A DNA stretch of 64,000 bases from Brevibacillus laterosporus DSM 25 (GTDB lineage Bacteria > Bacillota > Bacilli > Brevibacillales > Brevibacillaceae): NCBI RefSeq assembly GCF_002706795.1, contig NZ_CP017705.1:5183501-5247500 (forward strand). Direction: 5' to 3'. The translations under genes and the position numbers were made by a program. Below are positions 46,539 to 54,217 of the stretch, piece by piece. Position 1 is the first letter of the stretch. Each line of letters opens with the position of its first letter. The notes beneath the pieces are model-generated. The model did not search any database, was not told the DNA's origin, and saw nothing but the letters and a program-made list of their open reading frames with translations.

Positions 46539-46821
46539 CTAATCTAGGTATTCCCGACCAAGAAAACTTGCAGAAACTGGTTTTCTATGTAATTCCCTCG
46601 CCCAGACAGATAGTTGACCAATATGATGAATCTCGTGTTCCTTGGATGGCACAAATCCAACTATATTCGACATCAATAATATGCAAAAGGGTATACAGAA
46701 TATTGTCAACTCCCCCAACCTGGTTCATCAACAGCTCTTCTGTAGTAAGCTTCTTACACCACTCTAACCATTCATCTCTAACCTGCCAATTATACTGAAA
46801 AAATGAAAACATGAACATCAC
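46539..46821 (-). pseudogene. DinB-family protein, internally deleted and frameshifted
   Basis: The upstream part (46821 to about 46640) reads FSFFQYNWQVRDEWLEW and a following helix, as at the start of DinB-like four-helix proteins. Shifting frame near 46640 gives HEIHHIGQLSVWAREL and ends at a TAG at 46539. That is the C-terminal metal-binding helix of the family. The middle, about 50 residues by comparison with a normal length near 150-160, is missing. It is therefore a fossil, not a short functional gene. Confidence 0.75.
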
Positions 46822-46989
46822 TCCGCCCTAATATGGAACAAACTCATCTATCATTATCCCGAATCGAACAAATGTTCTTTTGTTGTAGAGTGAAATATTA
46901 TATGAATCAAATAAGAAATGCATTATTTTGAAACAAGCTTGATTATTTTGCGAAGATGTCTAACATTGCCCTGCCACGGATTCCAATTA

Positions 46990-47350
46990 ATTTCCATCTA
47001 TATCATAATGAGGTATTGATATTCGATCTTCCCTTATAAAATATCCAATATTACATTTATGTACGGTATCTAACGAAATACCCTCCTCAATCCAAGTCTC
47101 ATGAGGAAGTTTGCATAACACACCTAATACTTGAGGAAGAGATCTGTTATTCTTAGTGTTCCCATATCAGCAGACAACCACAATTTGACATTAACATAAT
47201 CATTTTCTCGGTTTTTATATATGTGATAAACCATGTTTGGTTCTGGATAAAACCCTGTTAAGTATTGATTCTAAATCTTCTAAATCACTTTTTGTAGGAC
47301 GTAAAGCAATAATAGCAATGTCAATTTTAGTTCTTGAATAATTCCTTAGA
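46990..47350 (-). pseudogene. Frameshifted remnant of an unknown ~130-aa protein
   Basis: Three coding stretches appear in different minus-strand frames: TKIDIAIIALRPTKSDLEDL, then NMVYHIYKNRENDYVNVKLW, then IGYFIREDRISIPHYDIDGN before a stop. The segments follow one another without gaps, as expected for one gene with two frameshifts. I do not recognise the family. Confidence 0.5.
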
Positions 47351-47415
47351 TAGTCATCTCATTCACAGTTTAACGTAAAATGTGCAATTAGTTTACAAAT
47401 GACTAATAATATTGT

Positions 47416-47706
47416 TCAAAGTAAATGAGCCATATGATTTTCAACAATATATTTACCTATATATAAAGTCAAAAAATAGAACCCAACAAATATAACTAAA
47501 GACAATAAAATATTAATACGATCATTGTCTACCTTTCTGTTCAAAATGCTCCTTATGGAAATGGCAATAAAACCTAAAAGAATTAGATAGAAAACACTGG
47601 TGCTGAAATAGTACTGAATTGTATAACCAAAAAATTTGGGATCGAAATATGTAAACAAAAAAATTTTCCCCACTATGACATATATAAAAGTTAGTAAATA
47701 TTTCAT
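47416..47706 (-). CDS. Small three-helix membrane protein
   Basis: A 96-aa hydrophobic protein starting at ATG 47706 behind GGGGAG and AAGGAG. Three membrane segments are visible: MKYLLTFIYVIVGKIFLF, TSVFYLILLGFIAISI and LLSLVIFVGFYFLTLYI. No family assigned. A frame open 16 codons further upstream begins inside a hairpin loop and is less likely. The gene stands alone among decayed sequences. Confidence 0.55.
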   Translation of the reverse strand: MKYLLTFIYVIVGKIFLFTYFDPKFFGYTIQYYFSTSVFYLILLGFIAISIRSILNRKVDNDRINILLSLVIFVGFYFLTLYIGKYIVENHMAHLL

Positions 47707-47729
47707 GCTCCCCAGTCTTCTCCTTAAAT

Positions 47730-47771
47730 ATTCGGGTCTTACATCATATTTCAAACATGTAAGACCCGAAT
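47730..47771. repeat. Perfect 15-bp inverted repeat
   Basis: ATTCGGGTCTTACAT (47730-47744) and ATGTAAGACCCGAAT (47757-47771) are exact complements with a 12-nt loop. The element lies in the 5' leader of the small membrane-protein gene, 24 bp before its start. It could terminate plus-strand transcription or regulate the minus-strand gene. Confidence 0.6.
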
Positions 47772-47918
47772 GTCTTATTGTTCTTTTCCGAGTAGAGGTC
47801 TAATAAATATAATTATAATTGATTATGACTTAAACAAAAAAGAACTAAGCACCTTTGAATTCTTTTAAGATTGCACTATTTGATTAATACATATATTCGA
47901 TGGAATAACATTGACTAT

Positions 47919-48026
47919 CTAATAGACGAACGTTGAATACTGATTCTGAGTTGAAACATTTAGTGGATTAAATACTGCTGCTGTTATTAGACCAAGCACT
48001 ATAGAACATGATTTAACACCTAACAT
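47919..48026 (-). CDS. Candidate 35-aa exported peptide
   Basis: An ATG at 48026, behind a modest GAGGT 9 nt away, opens a 35-codon frame. A short basic start (MLGVKSCS) leads into IVLGLITAAVF and ends in a polar and aromatic tail, STQNQYSTFVY. The shape is that of a small secreted or signalling peptide. No cognate receptor or transporter lies next to it. A chance ORF cannot be excluded. Confidence 0.3.
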   Translation of the reverse strand: MLGVKSCSIVLGLITAAVFNPLNVSTQNQYSTFVY

Positions 48027-48134
48027 AAATATCACTACCTCTATCATTGTTTATTTTACTTCATAAGTGATATTTCATTTGTAAAATCATCACTTGTAGT
48101 ATATTTCTGTTATATAACGTATAGACTATTAATG

Positions 48135-48174
48135 TAACCTGCACTTATTTCCTATATGGGAGATATGCAGGTTA
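48135..48174 (-). repeat. 9-bp inverted repeat after the acidic pseudogene
   Basis: TAACCTGCA and TGCAGGTTA flank a 22-nt loop just downstream of the remnant at 48183-48410 on the minus strand. Position suits a transcription terminator, but there is no clear T-run. Confidence 0.35.
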
Positions 48175-48182
48175 TCGTTGTT

Positions 48183-48410
48183 TTAGGACTCGTTCTGCTT
48201 AAAATATTCGTTAATATCATCAATTCCAGTTTCTTCATCAGACCATTCTAGCCAATCTTGTTCTTCTTCATCCCAAAACTCTACAACAGTAGCATTTGCA
48301 TAATCCGGTTTGATGTTATTGTCATACTGAAATAGATCATAATCGGCAAGTGTGTTGTATATCAGTCCTGCTTGTTCGCCAATATGTAATTCAAATCATT
48401 TTAAAAATTC
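48183..48410 (-). pseudogene. C-terminal remnant of an acidic protein, nonsense-interrupted
   Basis: Reading the minus strand gives EFLK, a TGA, then FELHIGEQAGLIYNTL and a very acidic tail (FWDEEEQDWLEWSDEETG) ending at TAA 48183. No start codon precedes it in frame. The TGA in place of a likely TGG, and the missing 5' part, point to a decayed gene. The family is unknown; acidic tails of this kind occur in small immunity proteins, but that is only a guess. Confidence 0.45.
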
Positions 48411-48673
48411 TCTTTTTGATTACAATGATATGAATATGAAAATGTTTACTCCATTAAGAAAGAAAACTACTATAGCAAAAACTTTTTTATGAAGAACCTT
48501 TATCCCCATTTTCAAACCATTCTTTCTATTCCAGCTAAATCACCCAATCATTTTTCTTCAAAAAACATATCCTGTAACAAATTCAAAATCCAACTTACCA
48601 GTCCTGTATAGGAGTTTTTTTTCGTATAAATGGACTTATTGCTCCATATAATTTTATGCTGAGGAGTTACATC

Positions 48674-49663
48674 ATGAAAATTTTAGCTATACTATCATTT
48701 GATATTTTTCGCTATTCAATTGGAAATGCGCTTGAAAAGCTAGGTCACGAAATTATTTATTTAGAAAATTTTAATGAAGACACACTGGAACAAGCAATCA
48801 ATACATTTCATCCAGATATGGCATTTAGTATGGGATGGGATATCTGGCATGTGCCATTCCACAATGAAGGAAGGTTACCTTTAGTTAAAGAAATTCTCCA
48901 AAAACATAATATTTTTCATGTTTATTTTGCTGAAGAAGATTGGCTACACCATCAAAAATGGTCACTTTTATATGTTAAAACGATTGAACCTAATTATGTT
49001 TTAACAAGAAGTACTACTTGCATACGAAATTATCTTAATTTAGGGATACCTGCTACGTTTTTTAATGTAGGCTGTAATCCCGCTTTTCACAAACCTGTAC
49101 CAATTAATCTAAATTATCAATGTGATGTCGCTTTAATTGCAAACGGGCATTTTGGTCAAAGTGAAGTTAGACATAAGAGTATTTCTGATCTTATAATTCC
49201 TCTTTTCGAGCAGCCTTTTCATACTAGAATCTGGGGAAAAAGATGGGAAAATGTTCATCTTCACCATAATAAAATAATACCTCCTGAAATGCTACATGGT
49301 ATTTTACCCTATATTGAAACACCAAAGGTTTATAATTCTGCAAAAATCTCCATTAGTTTACAAAGCTGTAACGATCAATTGAGCAATCGCACTTTTGATA
49401 TCTTATCGTCAGGAGGTTTTTTACTTACTTCTGATACCCCAGCAGTTCGTATCAACCTTATTCCTGAAGTAAATTGTGTAGTCTCCAGTTCTCCCGAAGA
49501 GACAGTAGAGAAAATTAAGTATTATCTAACGCATGAAGATGAACGGATTCGAATCGCAAAGACTGGACGTGATTACGCGATTAAAAACTTTGCCTATCAG
49601 AAAACCCTTACTGAGATTTGGCCGAAAATTTTAGCTGAGTATAGAAAAGCTATGTATCGATAA
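48674..49663 (+). CDS. CgeB-like spore protein/glycosyltransferase
   Basis: A 329-aa protein resembling the CgeB family (an N-terminal Rossmann-like domain and a C-terminal GT-B-type domain). The C-terminal part holds NRTFDILSSGGFLLTSD, matching the nucleotide-sugar-binding segment of this family. ATG at 48674 is chosen, 7 nt after GAGGAG. CgeB-like proteins in Bacillus are linked to spore surface maturation and probably glycosylation. The gene is intact although its surroundings are decayed. Confidence 0.75.
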   Translation: MKILAILSFDIFRYSIGNALEKLGHEIIYLENFNEDTLEQAINTFHPDMAFSMGWDIWHVPFHNEGRLPLVKEILQKHNIFHVYFAEEDWLHHQKWSLLYVKTIEPNYVLTRSTTCIRNYLNLGIPATFFNVGCNPAFHKPVPINLNYQCDVALIANGHFGQSEVRHKSISDLIIPLFEQPFHTRIWGKRWENVHLHHNKIIPPEMLHGILPYIETPKVYNSAKISISLQSCNDQLSNRTFDILSSGGFLLTSDTPAVRINLIPEVNCVVSSSPEETVEKIKYYLTHEDERIRIAKTGRDYAIKNFAYQKTLTEIWPKILAEYRKAMYR

Positions 49664-49873
49664 AGATGCATTCCCAGAGTATTAACCATTATGTATCCAT
49701 GACCGCCCCCTTTATTACCTTGGAGTACAATATTATTGGCTGAACATTAGTTTATAGAATAAAGAGAGAAAGCAAAAGAGACTTTCCTTCTATATCATAG
49801 AACGAATCGAATCTATGACCAAATCAAAATTGATAAAATGAAGGTACGGTTTTCACATAGTGGATTACTTCTT

Positions 49874-49903
49874 AGCAAGCTTAAAAGGCTTGCTACTTTT
49901 ATT
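49874..49903 (+). terminator. Candidate terminator in the 49664-50035 gap
   Basis: AGCAAGC-N7-GCTTGCT followed by ACTTTTATT. It lies 210 bp after the CgeB-like gene. The rest of the 370-bp gap shows no ORF that I can support. Confidence 0.5.
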
Positions 49904-50035
49904 CCAATTGTTAAGGATAAGCTTCACCAGTATCCTATGTTAGATTAAATTCCATCCCAACTGGACAGATTTTTAAAATAGAGAAACCTAGAATACAAGA
50001 TAGAAAGGGTATCCACTAGTTGGAGGGTGATTTAT

Positions 50036-50128
50036 ATGGATTCAAAACAACGTTCTGCAAAGGAAGAACCAATGATAGCCCCAAGCATGTACGACATGAT
50101 CCCCATGATTATAAATTTGAACTTGTAA
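50036..50128 (+). pseudogene. 5' fragment of a phage gene (30 codons)
   Basis: TTGGAGGGTGATTTAT precedes an ATG that opens MDSKQRSAKEEPMIAPSMY and stops after 30 codons. The strong ribosome site and abrupt end suggest the front of a longer gene. Unrelated sequence of about 90 bp follows before phage-like coding resumes at 50213. Confidence 0.35.
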
Positions 50129-50212
50129 GTAATCGCATTCTTTAAATACTGCTAACGCTTCTTTATTTCGTATATCTATTACCGGCTTAACTCCATCACT
50201 CATTTTTCTTTT

Positions 50213-50863
50213 AGAAACTGTATTATCGGCGATCTAATTGGGAGAACACTTGAAATTACTTTTGGAGATGAGGAAAATGACAAAATTAGATTTAATGTTA
50301 AGTTGAATGGAAAACAAGTATATCCAGCCACAGGATTTACTGACCTCTATTTCACTCCTTATAAATTCCAAACCACACTTAATTCTGAAGATATCGTTAT
50401 TGGCTCCACCAACACTATAGAAATTAATGCAGAAGATGAATACGGTAGTCCTAATACATATGTGTATAGTTGGATTGGCGACTATATCGGGTTGATGTTT
50501 TCTGATGAAAAGGGAAAATACTACTCAACTGACGCTGGTGAAGTACTCCAATATCTTAGCTTTGGCTCTATCATTGCAGGACAAACAACCCTCCCTGTTA
50601 AAGTTAACTTAACAAATAAAGAAGGAATGGATATTAAGAACCTAAAAGTTGAGTTGCACGCTCCTATATATCATCAAACTCAAATTCAATTATCCAAAAC
50701 GGAAAATTCTTTTATTCCTGAACAAGTGCTAACCTTCACAGATATTCAAAAGAGAGATGAGAACGTATCTTTTTATGTGCGGATTGTAACTAATGCAGAT
50801 GATGTCGCTCACTCTGGTGAATTTAATATTTATGTAGAAGCTGTACCTGCCTCTGAAAGTTAA
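50213..50863 (+). pseudogene. Phage structural protein fragment
   Basis: Continuous plus-strand coding from CIIGDLIGRTLEITFGDEEN through 50863, but with no proper start. The nearest initiator is TTG 50303, inside the fold and without a ribosome site. The sequence is beta-rich, as in tail or baseplate-associated proteins (KVNLTNKEGMDIKNLKVEL). The same frame style continues in the neighbouring genes. It is likely the C-terminal part of the gene begun at 50036, or of a relative, separated by a short insertion or recombination. Confidence 0.5.
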
Positions 50864-50894
50864 TTTTCAATACAATGAGAAGGTGTGATTATAT

Positions 50895-51557
50895 TTGAAC
50901 AATACATATGAAGGGGAAGTTTTCTGTATGGGGGTTTAGGCAGCCTACCATTCCTGCCTCTATAAGTATCCCTATTTAAATCATTTTTCAGCTTCTATTA
51001 CAATAACTCCTAAAAACAAAATGGCAGGTCGTTTTGAAACGATTGAGCGACCATTAGAGATTCACGAATTAGCATCCATTAAAGACAGTACAATTCGTGA
51101 GGGTATTCCTACTCTTAGCTATGGCTCAGATCCTAGTATGCTAATTGGTAGGACTAATTCAGAGCGCTTTCGTGGATTGGTTGAATTTGATTTATCTAAG
51201 CTACCCAAAGGAAAAGAATTAAAACGAGCTAAGTTAAAGCTTTACTGTGGATACTTAGAATCGCCCATTAATCTTGCTTTGTTTGAAATTCTCGATGATT
51301 GGCGAGAACATGACGTAACATGGAGTAATCAGCCACCTCAAGGTAGAAAGATAACTGAGAAGTACATTACTCATGCTGATGGATATATTGAAATTGATGT
51401 CTTCTCTTTAGTTAAAGAATGGTATGAAGGAAAAACACCCAATCATGGTGTTTTTTTATTTGCAGAGGAACAAAATGAGCAATCAACTATTCAGCTACAA
51501 ACAAGGGAATCGTCCACTCCCCCTATATTAGAAGTAGGGTTTTATAAGCTTATATGA
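50895..51557 (+). pseudogene. DNRLRE-domain phage structural protein, disrupted 5' end
   Basis: A TTG at 50895 behind AAGGTG starts LNNTYEGEVF, but TAG follows after 14 codons. The same frame resumes as a 178-codon ORF (51021-51557) with a DNRLRE/CBM96-type domain: SERFRGLVEFDLSKLPKG, ELKRAKLKLYCG and DVTWSNQPP. Around the TAG, the shifted frame reads YGGLGSLPFLP, suggesting compensating small indels. Such domains occur in large minor structural proteins of Bacillales prophages. Confidence 0.6.
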
Positions 51558-52336
51558 AGTTTAGCTTTAGGAAAATTACCAGCAACTTTATCTATACGTG
51601 CTAACGGTGAGGACATCCTAGCTGCTTCCATTAATGTAAACAGCAAATACAAAACAAAAGACTTAATTCTCAACTATCTATTTTAAGAAAATCGGTAGAC
51701 ACTGAGCTAAACTGCTCAATGGATGTAGTAGGCAAACGAAACAATTCAATGTCGGCTTTCATGTCTATTGAGAAGAAATCCGAAGAAGCTACAATTCCTG
51801 CTAAACTTACAGTAAGAAGATTAGAAAATTCATCTATATTAGGTTCAATAACCATTGAGAAAAAACCACGTATGAGCCAGTTAGATGCTTCATTGACTGT
51901 ACGTGTAGCAAAGCATTAAGGGTTATTCTCCAATCTGAGCATTGAGAAAAAAGAACGTTTTAAACAACTACGTGCAAACATTAGAGTTGCTTATGCAAAG
52001 AATTTGCCATCTACCTTTAGTATTGAGAAGAAGGAAAGAAATCGTGATCTTACATGTTCATTGACTGTTCGACAACGAGAAAAAAATAAACTTGGTGGCT
52101 CATCAAGGAAGTTTTTCTCTAGCCAAATGGTTGTTTGACATGTTAGGGATTTTCCTTGTAGTATTCAAGTCAACTCAGGATTCTTAAATGCAGAAATCAA
52201 AGTTAGAGGATACCGTGATGTAAAAATTCCAGCTAGAATTACGGTAAGGGTAAGAAGAATTAGTGACATGCATGCGAGGATTACAGTAAGGAATCTAAAA
52301 TATGATGCAGATGCTGGCTATGTATTTATTTTGTAG
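51558..52336 (+). pseudogene. Decayed phage protein with tandem short beta repeats
   Basis: In two plus-strand frames with several stops, units of roughly 16-20 residues recur with cores such as AKLTVRR, ASLTVRV, CSLTVRQ, ARITVRV and ARITVRN, alternating with SITIEKK, NLSIEKK and TFSIEKK. The array follows directly on the DNRLRE domain and ends at TAG 52334-52336. Stops and frame changes show it is no longer translated as one protein. Confidence 0.6.
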
Positions 52337-52436
52337 GATGATGAGGCTCAGCAAACAACTCATACCCTGTAGGTTGTTATTTTAAAAATAAGGTAAATAT
52401 GTTATTATATTGTAAAGTGTGAAAGGAGGGGTTTAA

Positions 52437-52613
52437 GTGTATTTGCGACTGATGCAAAAGCTAACCATTATCATTATAGCCTTTTTTGCAGTAATAGTAC
52501 TTGTGGGTTTGTTACTTCCAAAAGGAGCTATATTCACTCAATTTATTATGACAGTAATTTTATTTATGCTAATAGCATATTTATTTTATTATAAGAGAAA
52601 AAAGGCTAGATAA
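52437..52613 (+). CDS. Small membrane protein, 58 aa
   Basis: The GTG at 52437 stands 6 nt after AAAGGAGGG, a very strong site. The product has two hydrophobic segments (LTIIIIAFFAVIVLVGLLL and FIMTVILFMLIAYLFYY) joined by a short loop and ends in the basic tail KRKKAR. The family is unknown. Its stop codon lies inside the loop of the terminator shared with the convergent secreted-protein gene. Confidence 0.65.
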   Translation: MYLRLMQKLTIIIIAFFAVIVLVGLLLPKGAIFTQFIMTVILFMLIAYLFYYKRKKAR

Positions 52614-52632
52614 TATAACCTAGCCTTTTTTT
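52598..52632. terminator. Bidirectional terminator between convergent genes
   Basis: AAAAAAGGCTAG and CTAGCCTTTTTT are exact 12-bp complements with a 10-nt loop. Both strands carry a T-run at the 3' side, so it serves the 58-aa gene (+) and the 295-aa gene (-). Confidence 0.9.
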
Positions 52633-52637
52633 GTTAC

Positions 52638-53525
52638 CTACAGTTCGTTTATCCCACCGTAAGTACTTCCCTTAACTGTAGACCCTACATAGACCTCAAA
52701 TGTTTCGGTATTTAGGGTGATCCCAAAGTACTTCCACCCTATGATACCCTCTGCTCTTAGTCTTGTGTATACTTCGCAATAGTCATTGTTTTCTTCAGAG
52801 AAGTTTCTTACTTTCCCCAAAGCTCTTTCATCAACAGTTAGTATCGTGCCACCAACATATTTTTTCCAATCTCCATCATTATATACTGCTTTTACTTTTT
52901 TCCCGTCATATTCAAATTGACCTTTTGCCCATACTTCTATAGATTTTAACCCCCAGCCATTATAAAATTCATATCTAGATTCTTTTTTTTCTGTTGTTTT
53001 AGCTTTAGCGCTTGCTTTGACTTCCTTAGTGTTTAACGATGGTTCTTCAATTGTGCTAAGAGATTGAACAATTACCTCACCTGCGTCTCCCACATATACG
53101 ACTAATTCACCATCTTTCTTATTAAAATCAATAAATTGACCATAGCCAGCAGGGCTATTTTGCTTTTCCATAAAATTTCCTACAGAAAAACTTTTTTTAT
53201 TCTTAGCATTATAAAGCTTTAGTGCTTCTGATTTTTCTGGGAAAATATCTTCAACGCTTATAGAAGGACTATTCATCTCTTGGGGTGCTGGAAATTTGTT
53301 GTAGTGTTCCTTAATAACTTTTTCAATTTCTTCAGAGCTTTCTATCTTCTTTGATTTCAATTTTTCCAAATCATGTATAAGCTCGGGAACGTGTTTATCC
53401 ATGTAGTCTTTAACAACTGTAACTGTTTCTTCCTTACTAAGCTCTTTCGCATAGGCTTCAGGAACTATGGAGAAAGTACTCAAAGCTAACATGGTAGACA
53501 GAGCTAAACCTGCCAATTTTTTCAT
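52638..53525 (-). CDS. Secreted protein of unknown function
   Basis: A 295-aa protein starting at ATG behind GGAGGAA. A signal peptide (MKKLAGLALSTMLALSTF, then AYA near residue 26) predicts secretion by the Sec route. The mature part is charged, with a lysine-rich middle and a C-terminal portion rich in aromatic and glycine residues. I see no enzyme motif. It lies downstream of the Spo0E-like gene and the peptide-signalling pair, so it could be an effector under their control. Confidence 0.75.
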   Translation of the reverse strand: MKKLAGLALSTMLALSTFSIVPEAYAKELSKEETVTVVKDYMDKHVPELIHDLEKLKSKKIESSEEIEKVIKEHYNKFPAPQEMNSPSISVEDIFPEKSEALKLYNAKNKKSFSVGNFMEKQNSPAGYGQFIDFNKKDGELVVYVGDAGEVIVQSLSTIEEPSLNTKEVKASAKAKTTEKKESRYEFYNGWGLKSIEVWAKGQFEYDGKKVKAVYNDGDWKKYVGGTILTVDERALGKVRNFSEENNDYCEVYTRLRAEGIIGWKYFGITLNTETFEVYVGSTVKGSTYGGINEL

Positions 53526-53607
53526 ATAAATTCCTCCTGATTTTTTGGTGTTTTTGTTGAAGTAGATTTCTTGTATTGTTCTAAAGGACTTTTTCTACAA
53601 CCTATTC

Positions 53608-53808
53608 TCATCTGTCATTTACTTCTGTCAATTTTGTGAGACTAAGCTTTTGAATTGCAACGATGTAATCATCTAGTTGCTGGCTCATTTGAAGTACGGT
53701 TGGGTGTACAAATGAGCCTTCTTTGTAATACAACATCACAAATTCTTGACGGAGGATTTCAATAATTTTTTGTAAATCATTTTCGAGTTGAGAATTTTCT
53801 GTTTTCAT
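53608..53808 (-). CDS. Spo0E-like sporulation phosphatase family protein
   Basis: A 66-aa protein with the family signature SQQLDDYI (S-x-x-L-D-x-x-I) in a two-helix hairpin context. Spo0E-type proteins dephosphorylate Spo0A~P and delay sporulation. Length and motif fit well; the ribosome site is weak. It lies between the XRE-TPR/peptide operon and the secreted-protein gene on the same strand, separated from the peptide gene by a terminator. Confidence 0.78.
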   Translation of the reverse strand: MKTENSQLENDLQKIIEILRQEFVMLYYKEGSFVHPTVLQMSQQLDDYIVAIQKLSLTKLTEVNDR

Positions 53809-53864
53809 ATTCTGTAAGTGAGTGGTAAAATGAACTTGAGTAACATTTTTTGTTGCTCAGGGTG

Positions 53865-53903
53865 GGGGCGTTCCCATTAGTTTGCACACCATAGGAACGC
53901 CCC
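53865..53903. repeat. 10-bp inverted repeat upstream of the Spo0E-like gene
   Basis: GGGGCGTTCC (53865-53874) and GGAACGCCCC (53894-53903) form a GC-rich hairpin in an AT-rich leader, about 55 bp upstream of the Spo0E-like start. On the plus strand a TTTT follows. It could be a terminator, or a leader hairpin controlling the minus-strand gene. Confidence 0.5.
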
Positions 53904-54029
53904 TTTTCGTTGTTGAGCCATATAAATTAAAGATGACACCTCCTTTCTTCCTCCTGGGCATTATTTTACCATCACGTTCTATATTTCCCTAAAAAATACA
54001 TCAAATTGAAACGTTTTACAAATTACGAC

Positions 54030-54060
54030 AAAAAAAAAGAACGCTAATTAATAGCGTTCA
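54030..54060 (-). terminator. Terminator of the regulator-peptide operon
   Basis: GAACGCTA and TAGCGTTC with a short loop, followed on the minus strand by a T9 run. It begins 16 bp after the stop of the 41-aa prepropeptide. Confidence 0.9.
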
Positions 54061-54075
54061 AAAGTAACAAAATTA

Positions 54076-54201
54076 TCAATAGCCCGGGTCATACGCATAC
54101 TGTATTATCTTAGCTTCTGCAACATGAGAGAAAGAATCAATAGAGCCTATAGAAATTACCATTGCTAAAGTCATGAAAATCGTTATAATTGCCTTTTTCA
54201 T
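54076..54201 (-). CDS. Exported 41-aa signalling prepropeptide (Phr/AimP-like)
   Basis: The ATG at 54201 stands 7 nt after AGGAGG, 16 nt after the stop of the XRE-TPR regulator. The product starts MKKAIITIFMTLAMV, a classical signal peptide, has a VAEA site near residue 30 for signal peptidase, and ends KIIQYAYDPGY. This is the layout of RNPP peptides (Phr, PapR, NprX, AimP): a short exported precursor whose last 5-8 residues become the signal. By analogy YAYDPGY or a shorter tail would be imported by an oligopeptide permease and bind the upstream regulator. The mature form is inferred. Confidence 0.75.
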   Translation of the reverse strand: MKKAIITIFMTLAMVISIGSIDSFSHVAEAKIIQYAYDPGY

Positions 54202-54217
54202 CTCAATCCCTCCTATG

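Noticed and set aside
46585-46821. Functional 78-aa protein
   Set aside because: Frame comparison shows a DinB gene whose C-terminal helix lies in another frame downstream.
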